Numbered from the stretch's first letter, positions 8,637 through 17,152 are shown. The stretch is 64,000 bases of DNA from Methylovirgula sp. 4M-Z18 (GCF_037890675.1 NZ_CP149574.1:4068874-4132873), one strand, 5' to 3'. Numbers and translations are program-made. The notes: generated by a model not told the origin, from the letters alone.

Positions 8637-9704
8637 ATGTATCAAAAACGCGCATTGATCGTCGGCGCGACCGGTATCGTCGGACTGAACGTCGCAGAGC
8701 GTCTGAGGGAACTCGGCGGCTGGGAAATCCACGGCGTCTCGCGCCGGCCGGCGGTCGGAGCATCCTATATCCAGTCGCACGCAGTCGACCTGTTGAAGCG
8801 AGAAGGGGCAATCGCGGCCCTGTCCCACCTCGCTCCCACGCATATATTCTATTGCTCTTGGACGCTGGGCGCGAACGAGGACGAGAACATCCGCCTGAAT
8901 GGTGACATGCTGAAAACTGTCCTCGATGCCTTTAAGGACAAGGGCTGCGTGCACCATGTCGGCGTCGTCACCGGCACGAAGCACTATCTCGGCCCGTTCG
9001 AGGACTACGGCAAGGTCCAGCCGGTCACGCCCTTCCGGGAAACAGCACCGCGCCTACCGAAGAAGAATTTCTACTACGAGCTCGAAGACATCGTCATGGC
9101 CTATGCGGCTGAATGCGGCTTCGGCTGGTCAGTTCACCGTTCCCATACGATCATCGGCTATGCGGTCGGAAACTTGATGAATATTGGCGCGACGCTCGCC
9201 ACTCACGCCTCCATCTGCAAGGCAACGGGTCGGTCGTTCCGCTTCCCGGGTAGCCCGACTGCCTATCGGGGCCTGAACGACATCACCGATGCGCGCATCC
9301 TCGCCAAACAGATCGTTTGGGCGGGTACGGAACCGAACGCCCGCAACGAAGCTTTCAACGCAGTTAACGGCGATGTTTTCCGCTGGGAGCAACTCTGGAA
9401 GACGATCGCCGACTATTTCGATATCCCGGTTGCCGAGTATCCCGGCCAGTACAACTCACTTGCCGAGCAGATGAAGGACCTCGGCGGGGACTGGGACCGA
9501 CTTATCAGCCAGCATGGGCTGCAGCCTAACAAACTCGACCGCCTCGCCTCCGCCTGGCATACCGATTTAGACCTCGGCCGCCCGATGGAATGCGTACATT
9601 CGACGGCAAAGGCTCGAGCCCTCGGTTTCAAGGAAACGCAGGATACCGAACGGTCCTTCATCGACGTATTCGACCGGCTGCGGGCCGAGCGCATCATTCC
9701 CTGA
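8637..9704 (+). CDS. PRISE-type NAD(P)H-dependent enone reductase / SDR
   Basis: A 355-residue atypical SDR. The Rossmann motif is GATGIVG near residue 10. TGTKHYLGPFED (about residues 110-121) and NFYYELED (about 142-149) match the signature of the PRISE family (progesterone 5-beta-reductase/iridoid synthase), where the Lys and Tyr of these blocks support reduction of 2-enones. A strong ribosome site (GGGAGGA) precedes the ATG. Bacterial members usually reduce enones of unknown origin. A divergent LysR gene is its probable regulator. Family placement is good; the physiological substrate is unknown. Confidence 0.82.
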   Translation: MYQKRALIVGATGIVGLNVAERLRELGGWEIHGVSRRPAVGASYIQSHAVDLLKREGAIAALSHLAPTHIFYCSWTLGANEDENIRLNGDMLKTVLDAFKDKGCVHHVGVVTGTKHYLGPFEDYGKVQPVTPFRETAPRLPKKNFYYELEDIVMAYAAECGFGWSVHRSHTIIGYAVGNLMNIGATLATHASICKATGRSFRFPGSPTAYRGLNDITDARILAKQIVWAGTEPNARNEAFNAVNGDVFRWEQLWKTIADYFDIPVAEYPGQYNSLAEQMKDLGGDWDRLISQHGLQPNKLDRLASAWHTDLDLGRPMECVHSTAKARALGFKETQDTERSFIDVFDRLRAERIIP

Positions 9705-9801
9705 GATTCGGAGGCGGCAGGAATTCGGACGGCGCGCTTCCGGCGCGCCGCTTGCGTTTGTTCAAGCTTCCGTGTTGAAGGCATCTGCGTAAAGCAAAAG
9801 A

Positions 9802-9824
9802 GCCACGCCCTTGCGGGGCGCGGC
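9802..9824 (-). terminator. Rho-independent terminator after the NifU-like gene
   Basis: On the minus strand a 9-bp stem GCCGCGCCC/GGGCGTGGC (one G-T pair) with a 5-nt loop is followed by CTCTTTTGC. It lies 27 bp past the stop at 9851 and would end the amidohydrolase-NifU transcript. A second GC hairpin around 9750-9770 could serve the converging reductase gene. Confidence 0.7.
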
Positions 9825-9850
9825 GTTTACTTTTGAGCTGACGAACAATC

Positions 9851-10162
9851 CTACACAGAGATTAGCGGCCGCGATCCCAGTCGGCGGGCAAGACGATCCA
9901 GAGATTTTTGGCTGGCATTGACCTGCTCGCAGCGGACCTCCGCCACGCCCTCCACTTCCATTAAATAGGTGCGGATCGGCCCGACATAAGTCATGGCCAT
10001 ATTGGGGCATGCCTTACAGGCGCCCAACAGCTTCACGCTGACGACACCGTCGGCACTAATATTGACGATTTCAATGTCGCCGCCATGGCCGAGGATCAGC
10101 GGCCGAATACGTGCGAAGGCGGCCTCAAGCGCATCGAGCGAGATGGCGGGCAAGGTCGTCAT
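9851..10162 (-). CDS. NifU C-terminal-domain-like iron-sulfur protein
   Basis: A 103-residue protein matching the NifU/NfuA scaffold domain: LGHGGDIEIV near residue 25 and a CxxC pair (Cys49, Cys52) in GACKACPNM, which in NfuA proteins holds a transient 4Fe-4S cluster. The GACxxCP context fits, though the conserved serine/threonine stretch after it is changed. Its ATG overlaps the stop of the amidohydrolase gene by 4 nt, so it is coupled to that enzyme and not to an isc or suf operon. This suggests a dedicated cluster or metal donor for a pathway enzyme; that role is inference. Confidence 0.8.
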   Translation of the reverse strand: MTTLPAISLDALEAAFARIRPLILGHGGDIEIVNISADGVVSVKLLGACKACPNMAMTYVGPIRTYLMEVEGVAEVRCEQVNASQKSLDRLARRLGSRPLISV

Positions 10163-11169
10163 GCGACCAACCCCAACTCCGTCTTCTTGGCCTCGATGTC
10201 GATGCCCATGCCTCCGGCGAAGGCCTTGCCGAGAATGTTCTCTTTCATTTCCCGGGTGATTTCCGGATAGCCATAACGGTCCTGCAATTCCTCGGGCATT
10301 TCGAGATTGGCGAGGGTGTCGATGTAGGTCTGCACGTGCGGCCAGATGAAAGCTTCCGAACCATAGCAGATGCGGTCAGAGCCGACATAGAGCAGCGCCT
10401 CGCCAAGGCGCTCCAGCATCTTCCAAGGCTGGAGATAATACTGATTAAACCACAGCGGCAGGATCAAGTAGATATTGTCGAAGCGGCTGGCAATCGAGAT
10501 CGTCTCGTCGACATAGGGATCGCCGAGATGATGGATACCGAAGTTGAGTTCAGGGAAGTCGGCCGCCGCATATTGAATATCGTTCGGCTTGAACGCCTCG
10601 ACTGGCCCCAGCTCCAGCGGGAAACCCTTGTGGAATTGCACCATCTTGATGCCTAGCTCGATCGCCTTTTCCCAAAGCGGATAGGCGACGTCGCGATCAT
10701 CCGCACGCCAGGCACAGCCGCGGCGTTGGTACTGGTAGAACTTCATGCTGACGGCGCCGAGTTCCTTGACCTGCCGCTCCATCTCCTCGAGCGCGAAATC
10801 CAGCCCGTGATAGGCTGGATCAACACCACCGGTCAGCACCACGCGCTTCGGATTCGACTTGGCGAAGGCGTCGCTGAGTTCCACGGGACCGAGGCCCGCC
10901 CGCCAATGCGAGAAAAGCGGCACGGAGCATGCGCTTGCCATGTCGGTATCTGAGTTCTCGAAGAGCATCCTGTTGCCCCATTCGAGATCGGGATTCGAAA
11001 ATGTCTTGGTTTCCGGCGGCGGCCCGCGACGACCGGTCAGGTTGATGAAGCCCGTGATCTGCGAGCGCAGCAGCCTAACGCGCCTGCCATCGCTCCCCGT
11101 CTTGATCTGATTGTCGCCGAAGTCCTGGGTGTGGACAGCCGCGTCGAAAACAAACATCCCATCTTTCAT
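10159..11169 (-). CDS. Amidohydrolase-2 family metal-dependent hydrolase/decarboxylase
   Basis: About 336 residues from the ATG at 11169, which has GGGAG upstream; an in-frame extension to 11274 has no support. The fold is amidohydrolase_2 (COG2159). Visible metal-site elements include DAAVH near the start (in place of the usual DxHxH), HKGFP mid-protein and GIHHLGDP near residue 240, followed by YGSEA near the end (the late acidic site). Family members hydrolyse lactones or decarboxylate aromatic and vinyl acids. The coupled NifU-like gene is unusual. The exact reaction is unknown. Confidence 0.8.
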   Translation of the reverse strand: MKDGMFVFDAAVHTQDFGDNQIKTGSDGRRVRLLRSQITGFINLTGRRGPPPETKTFSNPDLEWGNRMLFENSDTDMASACSVPLFSHWRAGLGPVELSDAFAKSNPKRVVLTGGVDPAYHGLDFALEEMERQVKELGAVSMKFYQYQRRGCAWRADDRDVAYPLWEKAIELGIKMVQFHKGFPLELGPVEAFKPNDIQYAAADFPELNFGIHHLGDPYVDETISIASRFDNIYLILPLWFNQYYLQPWKMLERLGEALLYVGSDRICYGSEAFIWPHVQTYIDTLANLEMPEELQDRYGYPEITREMKENILGKAFAGGMGIDIEAKKTELGLVA

Positions 11170-11368
11170 TGCATAACTCCCGAAGAAGATCGTCACCTTC
11201 ACTGCGTCCTTTCTTAGGTAGCATGGCGCAACCCATTCATTTTTTTGAAATGACTGAAGATTGTCTTCAGGCAATCATGCGAGCGGCAGTATGTTTCTCC
11301 GGCTACAACTAGCCTCGTGATCAAGCGTGCCGCAGAGACGATACTGCGGCGGACGACGAGGACGAAAC

Positions 11369-12256
11369 GTGACCCAACCAGGCAAGATCGAAACCACAGG
11401 CGGCCGCAACAGCCTCAGACCCAGCGACGACGAGATATCCTTTCTCAAGGACCGCGCAAAATTCTGTCGCCTTGAGACGATCCGGCTGATCGAAATCGCC
11501 AAGGTCGGGCACTACACCTCCGTCTTCTCAGCAGCAGAACTCTTTTCGGCGCTTTACTACGACGCCATGGCCCTGCGGCGGGGTGAGCCGAAATGGGAGG
11601 ACCGCGATCGCTTCATGATGGGCAAAGGGCACGCCGCCGTCGGGCTCTTTCCCATCCTCGCAGACCTCGACTTCATCGACCGCGACCTTCTCGACGGCTA
11701 TACACGCCTCGGCAGCCCGCTCGGCGACCACCCCGACATGACGAAAGTTCCGGGTATCGATTTCAGTTCGGGTTCGATCGGACATGCCCTTTCCGCCGGT
11801 TGCGGCATGGCGCTGGCTGCACGCATTCTGGGCAAGGATTTTTTCACCTTCGTGATGATCGGCGATGGCGAGCTTCAGGAGGGCCAAGTCTGGGAGGCGG
11901 CACTTTTTGGCGCACATAACCAACTCGGCAGATTGATCGGCATCATCGATCGCAACGGGTACCAACTTGATGGCTCGGTGGATGACATCATCGGCGTCGA
12001 ACCGATCGTCGAGAAATGGCAGGCCTTCGGCTGGGCGACACATGTGGTCGACGGCCATGACGTCGCCGCGATCACAACGCTGCTGCGCAGTCTCAAGGCG
12101 GATCGCGAGCGCAAACGGCCAGCAATGATCATCGCCCAAACGATCAAGGGCAAAGGCGTCTCCTACATGGAAACCGAACCTGGCTGGCACCTCGGTTATC
12201 TCGACCCTTCTGATGCCGCGCGCGCAGTTGCCGAAATCGAAGCGATGGAGAATTGA
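11369..12256 (+). CDS. Transketolase, N-terminal (TPP-binding) subunit
   Basis: About 295 residues from a GTG at 11369 preceded by GAGGACGA; an in-frame GTG at 11327 gives a longer but less likely form. The thiamine-diphosphate motif starts GDGELQEG near residue 158 and ends at N in DRNGYQ, and the early GHxxxGL-type block (GKGHAAVGL) is present. It corresponds to the first half of a full transketolase; the partner half follows after 1 nt. Such split enzymes move two-carbon units in catabolism of sugars such as apulose phosphate or other ketoses. No sugar kinase is adjacent. Confidence 0.92.
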   Translation: MTQPGKIETTGGRNSLRPSDDEISFLKDRAKFCRLETIRLIEIAKVGHYTSVFSAAELFSALYYDAMALRRGEPKWEDRDRFMMGKGHAAVGLFPILADLDFIDRDLLDGYTRLGSPLGDHPDMTKVPGIDFSSGSIGHALSAGCGMALAARILGKDFFTFVMIGDGELQEGQVWEAALFGAHNQLGRLIGIIDRNGYQLDGSVDDIIGVEPIVEKWQAFGWATHVVDGHDVAAITTLLRSLKADRERKRPAMIIAQTIKGKGVSYMETEPGWHLGYLDPSDAARAVAEIEAMEN

Positions 12257-12257
12257 G

Positions 12258-13244
12258 ATGAACAAGCCGCTTTCCGACAAGTCCTGGCAATATCGTCAGC
12301 TCAACTCTGTGACGCCCGGTCTCGACGCACTGTCTGATGCGCTCATCGAACTCGTCGCCGCGGGGGAACCTATCGTAGCAGGTACGGCCGACCTCCAGTA
12401 CTCGAACGGCCTTTCCAAGTTCCACCAACTCCACCCTAATCGCTTCGTTCAGTTCGGCATCTCGGAGCAGAACATGGTGTCGGCAGCTGCGGGCATGGCG
12501 GCCGTCGGTATGAAGCCCTATATCGCAACCTTCGCGTCCTTCCTTGCTTTGCTCTGCTGCGAACAGATTCGCATGGATGTCGCCTATTCCAAGCTGCCCG
12601 TCCGTTTGATCGGCCATCACGCCGGCATCTCGCTCGGTTTCTACGGCACCTCGCATCACGCGACAGAAGATCTCGCCATCATGCGCTCGATCGCTAATCT
12701 GACAGTTATTGCACCGGCGGATGCCAACCAGCTGATGGATGTCATCAAAGCCGCCAACGATTATCCACACCCCATCTATATCCGTATTCAGCGGGGGCGT
12801 GATCCAGAAGTCTATGCTGAGCGTCGGCCATTTAAGATCGGCAAGGCAATTACCCATTGTGCCGGAACGGACCTTACAATCATTGCCACTGGTTCCACTG
12901 TTCACCCGGCCCTTGAGGCCAGCCGAGCGCTGCAATCCGCCGGGGCAAGCGTCGGCTTCATCGACATGGCGACTGTAAAACCGATTGACCGGGATGCCAT
13001 TCTCGAAGCCGCCGCGCAAAGCCGGAAAATCCTCACGGTAGAAGAGCACAACGTGCTCGGCGGTCTAGGGGGAGCGGTGGCCGAGGTGCTCACCAGTGAA
13101 GGTCTGCCAGTAAAGCTAACCAGGCACGGCATTTATGACGAATACAGCTTGATCGCGCCGCCGACCCACCTCTATGCGCATTATGAACTGGACACTAAAG
13201 GCGTTGAGGCTCGCGCCACCAGGATTCTTGAAGGTCGAGCCTAA
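12258..13244 (+). CDS. Transketolase, C-terminal (pyrimidine-binding) subunit
   Basis: A 328-residue protein starting at ATG 12258, one base past the stop of the N-terminal subunit. It contains the pyrimidine-binding domain with the catalytic glutamate in FGISEQNM (near residue 72) and the C-terminal transketolase domain ending in EHNVLGGLGGAV and HGIYDEY. It would assemble with the preceding subunit as a heterotetramer. The split is an established natural arrangement and not a frameshift: the second gene has its own start and GAG-rich ribosome site. Substrate unknown. Confidence 0.92.
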   Translation: MNKPLSDKSWQYRQLNSVTPGLDALSDALIELVAAGEPIVAGTADLQYSNGLSKFHQLHPNRFVQFGISEQNMVSAAAGMAAVGMKPYIATFASFLALLCCEQIRMDVAYSKLPVRLIGHHAGISLGFYGTSHHATEDLAIMRSIANLTVIAPADANQLMDVIKAANDYPHPIYIRIQRGRDPEVYAERRPFKIGKAITHCAGTDLTIIATGSTVHPALEASRALQSAGASVGFIDMATVKPIDRDAILEAAAQSRKILTVEEHNVLGGLGGAVAEVLTSEGLPVKLTRHGIYDEYSLIAPPTHLYAHYELDTKGVEARATRILEGRA

Positions 13245-13276
13245 AGGCGCCGGCGCAAGGCCATCTCCTAGCTCAA

Positions 13277-13302
13277 AGGCCGCAGCTCAAGCGCTGCGGC
13301 CT
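13277..13302. terminator. Bidirectional terminator between transketolase and dehydrogenase genes
   Basis: A perfect 10-bp inverted repeat AGGCCGCAGC/GCTGCGGCCT with a 6-nt loop lies between two converging genes (stops at 13244 and 13316). The T-rich tail is better on the plus side (GTGTATTTGT), so it serves mainly the transketolase operon. Confidence 0.75.
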
Positions 13303-13315
13303 GTGTATTTGTCTC

Positions 13316-14773
13316 TCAGGCAATACCGCCGAGGCAGACATACTTGATCTCGGTGAATTCCTCGATGCCGTACTTGGAACCCTCGCGGCCGAGACCGGAG
13401 AGTTTCACGCCACCTAACGGCGCCTCCGCCGTCGAGATGAGGCCGGTGTTGACGCCCACCATCCCGTATTCCAGCGCCTCGACGACGCGGAAGACGCGCG
13501 ACAGGTCCTTGGCGTAGAAATAGGAGGCCAGGCCGAACTCCGTGTCATTCGCCTGCGCGATCACATCGTCCTCGTTTTTGAAGCGGAAGAGCGGGGCGAC
13601 GGGGCCAAAGGTCTCTTCGCGCGCCACGACCATGTCCGACGTCACGTCGGCAATGACGGTCGCCTCGTAGAAGGTACCGCCCAGTGCATGGCGCTTGCCA
13701 CCCTGCACGACGCGACCCCCTTTCTTTACGGCATCGGCGACATGCTCCTCAACCTTTTCCAGCGCCACCCGATCGATGAGCGGACCGAGCGCCACGCCAT
13801 CGTCAAAACCGTTGCCGGTCTTCAGCTTACCTACGGCAGCAGCGAGTTTTTCGGAGAAGGCGTCATAGACGACGTCCTGTACATAGATGCGGTTGGCGCA
13901 CACGCAGGTCTGCCCGTTGTTGCGGAACTTAGCGATCAGCGCACCTTCCACGGCCGCATCGAGATCAGCGTCGTCGAAGACGATAAAAGGTGCATTGCCG
14001 CCAAGCTCCAGGCTGAGCTTCTTGATGGTCGGCGCGCACTGCTTGTAAAGCTCGGCGCCGATTTCCGTCGAGCCGGTGAAGGTCAGCTTGCGCACGGCGG
14101 GGTTCGCTGTTAGCTCACCGCCGATCTCGCTGGCTGATCCCGTGATGACGGAGAAGAGACCTGCGGGCACACCGGCCCGCTCGGCGAGGATGGCAATCGC
14201 AATGGCGGAAAAGGGCGTCTGCGAGGCGGGCTTCAGCACCAAGGCGCAGCCCGCGGCGAGAGCTGGACCGGCCTTGCGGGTAATCATGGCATTAGGGAAG
14301 TTCCAGGGCGTGATCGCTGCAACCACACCGATCGGCTGCTTCATCACAAGGATGCGCTTGTCGTTCTGGTGGCCGGGCACGATGTCGCCATAGACGCGGC
14401 GGGCTTCCTCGGCGAACCACTCGACGAAGCTGGCGCCATAGACGATCTCGCCGGTTGCCTCTGCCAGCGGCTTGCCCTGTTCCATGGTCAGGATGCGGCC
14501 AAGATCGTCCTTATTCTCGATTATCAGGTCGAACCACTTGCGCAAAACGGCGGAGCGTTCGTTGGCGGTTTTCGCTGCCCATTCCCTTTGGGTCGCAGCT
14601 GCCGCCTCAATGGCTTCCTTCGTCTCGTTCGCCCCAAGCTTCGGGACATAGCCGACGAGTTCGCCCGTCGCAGGATTCTTCACCGCAATGCTGTTGTCAC
14701 CCGCTTCGATCCAGCGCGTACCAACATAGGCTGCCTGCCGAACCAGGCTTCGATCTTTGAGGTGAGAGAGCAT
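13316..14773 (-). CDS. gabD: NAD(P)-dependent succinate-semialdehyde dehydrogenase family protein
   Basis: A 485-residue aldehyde dehydrogenase, the usual length for GabD, from an ATG at 14773 preceded by GGAGGAAG. The catalytic glutamate is in LELGGNAPF (near residue 255) and the catalytic cysteine in NNGQTCVCAN (near residue 289); the second cysteine two residues later is common in GabD and may be redox-sensitive. It oxidises succinate semialdehyde or a related aldehyde to the acid. It stands at the end of the catabolic block; rhizobia use such enzymes with glutarate or hydroxy-acid semialdehydes too, so the substrate is open. Confidence 0.85.
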   Translation of the reverse strand: MLSHLKDRSLVRQAAYVGTRWIEAGDNSIAVKNPATGELVGYVPKLGANETKEAIEAAAATQREWAAKTANERSAVLRKWFDLIIENKDDLGRILTMEQGKPLAEATGEIVYGASFVEWFAEEARRVYGDIVPGHQNDKRILVMKQPIGVVAAITPWNFPNAMITRKAGPALAAGCALVLKPASQTPFSAIAIAILAERAGVPAGLFSVITGSASEIGGELTANPAVRKLTFTGSTEIGAELYKQCAPTIKKLSLELGGNAPFIVFDDADLDAAVEGALIAKFRNNGQTCVCANRIYVQDVVYDAFSEKLAAAVGKLKTGNGFDDGVALGPLIDRVALEKVEEHVADAVKKGGRVVQGGKRHALGGTFYEATVIADVTSDMVVAREETFGPVAPLFRFKNEDDVIAQANDTEFGLASYFYAKDLSRVFRVVEALEYGMVGVNTGLISTAEAPLGGVKLSGLGREGSKYGIEEFTEIKYVCLGGIA

Positions 14774-14886
14774 TCTTCCTCCTGGCTTTGTTCGAATTTC
14801 CAGGAACCATAATCCTACAAGTCGCCCTCTCTGTTTCTTCAAAAGAACTGAAAGCAGTTTTCGGTCTTGCACCCTGGTGCGATATA

Positions 14887-14918
14887 TCTTGAATCATCAT
14901 GATGCATCGTCTTCAAGA
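14887..14918. promoter_or_regulatory. Inverted repeat upstream of the aldehyde dehydrogenase gene
   Basis: TCTTGAA (14887-14893) and TTCAAGA (14912-14918) are perfect arms separated by 18 nt, about 115 bp upstream of the dehydrogenase start. A shorter GATGCATC palindrome lies between them. It may be an operator for the dehydrogenase or for the short ORF to the right. No matching regulator is identified. Confidence 0.35.
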
Positions 14919-14940
14919 CGCCAAGGAGGAGAACCTGACA

Positions 14941-15108
14941 ATGCCGATAACATTTCTTAAGCCCTTGACGGCTACTCCGGTTTCACTGTTCGAGCGGCTC
15001 CTCGTTCTCATCGGCTCGGCAAACATTTGGTATAGGCACAGCATCGTTAATTTAGCGGAGCGTCGACCCACACGTGGGTCTATTCAGCATGAAGAAGCAC
15101 GCTCGTAG
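14941..15108 (+). CDS. Small ORF of unknown function, possibly truncated
   Basis: A 55-residue reading frame with a purine-rich ribosome site (AGGAGGAG) upstream of its ATG. The product has a short hydrophobic stretch (LLVLIGSANI) and no recognised domain. The last 15 or so codons run into sequence next to the IS6 remnant, so the present C-terminus is probably not original and the frame may be the start of a gene destroyed by the insertion. Coding status is uncertain. Confidence 0.35.
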   Translation: MPITFLKPLTATPVSLFERLLVLIGSANIWYRHSIVNLAERRPTRGSIQHEEARS

Positions 15109-15134
15109 CCGGATCCCCCGCGGCCCCCTACCCG

Positions 15135-15209
15135 ACCGAAGTGATCGGCCATGCGGTCTGACTGTATTTCCGCTTCCCTCTGAGCTTGCTCAGGGTTGAG
15201 GACACACTG
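15135..15209 (+). pseudogene. Remnant of a second IS6-family transposase (N-terminal part)
   Basis: Read on the plus strand, 15138 onward encodes EVIGHAV, a stop, then LYFRFPLSL, RVEDTL. This lines up with IIAHAVWLYFRFPLSLRLVEEML of the intact transposase on the opposite strand just to the right: the Trp codon has become TGA. The homology stops near 15209, close to the terminal repeat of the intact element. It is a decayed, truncated copy in opposite orientation and not part of the functional gene. Confidence 0.75.
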
Positions 15210-15217
15210 CCGATACC

Positions 15218-16021
15218 GGCGATGTCACGTTAACTTTCGCGGGCGCACGAGTGTCACGGTGGTTGATTTTCAGGCTGCTGCAGCGGCGGACTTCCACTCC
15301 GTCATCGCCGTCAGGCGATGAACGTGGGTTGAGAGAGCGGAGCGTTGAGAGCGAGGCGGGACGAAATGGTTTCGGACGGCGGAAAACGTTGAGACGAACC
15401 GTTGCAATCCTGGCCATGATCGAAAGCCTTGCATAATTCGCTCGCGTTTTCGGATGGGAACATGGGAATTTTCCGCACGATTATTTAATCCCTTGTGCTG
15501 CCAATGATCGATATTCGGCATAACCTTGCGTCTGGCGGCGGAGTAGGAGCCGAGTTTGTCGGTCACGATCCGCTTCGGTGGTCGTCCTTGCTTGCGCAGC
15601 AGCCTTGTCAACAATCGCCGTGCAGCCTTTGTGTTTCGCTGAATTTGCAAGATTTCGTCGAGAACGTATCCTTCCTGGTCGACAGCCCGCCACAGATAAC
15701 GTTTCTCGCCATTGACGGTGATGACAACCTCGTCGAGATACCAGATATCAAGGCGGCTTGGAGCCTTGCGCCTCAAGCGGCGGGCGTAGTCGGCGCCAAA
15801 TTTGATCGCCCAGCGCCGGATCGTTTCGTAGGATACGACGATGCCGCGCTCGAGCAACATTTCCTCGACCAGACGCAAGCTCAACGGGAAACGGAAATAG
15901 AGCCAGACGGCGTGCGCGATGATCGTCGGAGGAAATCGATGCCGTTTGTAGCTCACAGGAGAATGGATCATGGCTGGTCAATATCAGCAGAAATGTTCGA
16001 CCCAGTTAACGTGATATCGCC
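15218..16021 (-). mobile_element. IS6-family insertion sequence, about 804 bp
   Basis: The ends are inverted repeats: left 15218-15235 reads GGCGATGTCACGTTAACT and the right end 16004-16021 is its reverse complement with one change (A for G at the seventh base). The single transposase gene fills most of the interval, as in IS6/IS26-type elements of about 800 bp. The flanking octamers differ (CCGATACC and CTCGCGTC), so there is no 8-bp target duplication. This fits cointegrate-type movement or later rearrangement, supported by the neighbouring remnant. Confidence 0.85.
15270..15971 (-). CDS. IS6-family DDE transposase
   Basis: A 233-residue transposase. The N-terminal helix-turn-helix region has HAVWLYFRFPLSL and SYETIRRWAIKFG. 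The DDE triad is visible: Asp in WYLDEV, Asp in VTDKLGSY and Glu in NNRAENSH, followed by the KRERIMQGF helix. It catalyses replicative transposition of the surrounding element. The reading frame is intact, so the element may be active. It lies between the catabolic region and an NmrA-like gene. Confidence 0.93.
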   Translation of the reverse strand: MIHSPVSYKRHRFPPTIIAHAVWLYFRFPLSLRLVEEMLLERGIVVSYETIRRWAIKFGADYARRLRRKAPSRLDIWYLDEVVITVNGEKRYLWRAVDQEGYVLDEILQIQRNTKAARRLLTRLLRKQGRPPKRIVTDKLGSYSAARRKVMPNIDHWQHKGLNNRAENSHVPIRKRERIMQGFRSWPGLQRFVSTFSAVRNHFVPPRSQRSALSTHVHRLTAMTEWKSAAAAA

Positions 16022-16131
16022 CTCGCGTCTTTCCAATGCTTGCGGTTGTTTTGATCGCTCCGGCCGGCGAATCTCACCGGCGATCAGCCGATCGCACCTT
16101 CAGCGCGGTTCTCCTTCGGAGAGATGTGTCT

Positions 16132-17037
16132 TCAGACGACTGCCGGGGCCGCAAAGTTGGTCCTGGCCCATGCGGCAAACTTCGTCGGCTCCTGGCCGGC
16201 GACTTTGTTGGCGAATGCAATCTCGCCGCGCGCATCCGAACCGAGGTACGTGTGCGCTTCGAAATAGGCGAGCATCGCCGCGATACCGTCGGCGTGCGGG
16301 AACCAGCCGGCAAAAACCTCGCGCGGGACTCGGCTGAACGAGAGTGTGTTGCCCTGGCGATTCAGGGTGGCGATGATCTCGTTGAAGCTCAGGAAATCGC
16401 CGACCAGCGCCAAATGTTCACCGTGACCAGTGAGTTCCGCCTGCGCGAACGCACCGGCCACGACGCGGCCGAGCTCGGTGATGTCGCCCATGTGGATGAC
16501 GCGCTTCTCCGGATCAAGCGGCAGCGCCCAACCCATTGCACCATCCGGCAGCTTCTGCGGCGCCATGAGGCCGACCAGGTTTTGGAAATGGAACGGCGCG
16601 ATCACGAACGTGTGGTACTTAAATCCGGCTTCGCTCACGAGACGCTCGACTTTCGCCTTGGCCGTGAAATGCGGGACATCGATCGTGCCGCCGCTGATCG
16701 TCTCCACATTGGGGAGCGTCGACCAGATGACGTGCTCTACGCCGGCCTCTTTCGCTGCGTTGATGGCGGCGAGGGCCTGCTTGGGCTCGTCTGCACCGGC
16801 TTCCCAGGAATTGGTCACCAGGAAAACGCCGTGTACTCCGGCAAACGCGGCTTTAAGCGTTTCCGGACGGTTGAAATCGGCCAGAACGACTTCGTCCGCC
16901 AGCTTCGGATGCTTGGCCGGATCGCGCGTCAACGCGCGCGCTCTGAATTGACCGCTCGCCTGCAGCGCGCGCACAACGCCGCCGCCTTGCTGACCAGTTG
17001 CGCCGACGACGGCGATGAGCTTCTGGGTGTTCGACAT
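16132..17037 (-). CDS. NmrA-like NAD(P)-binding oxidoreductase
   Basis: A 301-residue protein of the NmrA/atypical SDR family. GATGQQGGGVV near residue 11 is the dinucleotide-binding loop; the classical YxxxK block is missing, as usual in NmrA proteins, which may act as redox sensors or as quinone-type reductases. The start at 17037 has GGAGAA before it; an in-frame extension to 17295 would read through the divergent LysR promoter and gene start. The divergent LysR gene at 17186 is the likely regulator. Confidence 0.85.
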   Translation of the reverse strand: MSNTQKLIAVVGATGQQGGGVVRALQASGQFRARALTRDPAKHPKLADEVVLADFNRPETLKAAFAGVHGVFLVTNSWEAGADEPKQALAAINAAKEAGVEHVIWSTLPNVETISGGTIDVPHFTAKAKVERLVSEAGFKYHTFVIAPFHFQNLVGLMAPQKLPDGAMGWALPLDPEKRVIHMGDITELGRVVAGAFAQAELTGHGEHLALVGDFLSFNEIIATLNRQGNTLSFSRVPREVFAGWFPHADGIAAMLAYFEAHTYLGSDARGEIAFANKVAGQEPTKFAAWARTNFAAPAVV

Positions 17038-17152
17038 GGTTTTCTCCAATGCGCATCTTGTTTGCGGCGGCGCTACCTGATGCGGCGAGCGCGGCATTGG
17101 GTGCGACATCGCAAATATGGGCTTGAAAACGCTTCGCAGTAGATGGAATAAT

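Noticed and set aside
11369-13244. The transketolase halves as a frameshifted single gene
   Set aside because: Each half has its own start and complete domain structure; split transketolases are a known natural form.
16022-16131. A direct repeat flanking the IS6 element
   Set aside because: The eight bases on each side (CCGATACC, CTCGCGTC) do not match, so no target duplication is claimed.
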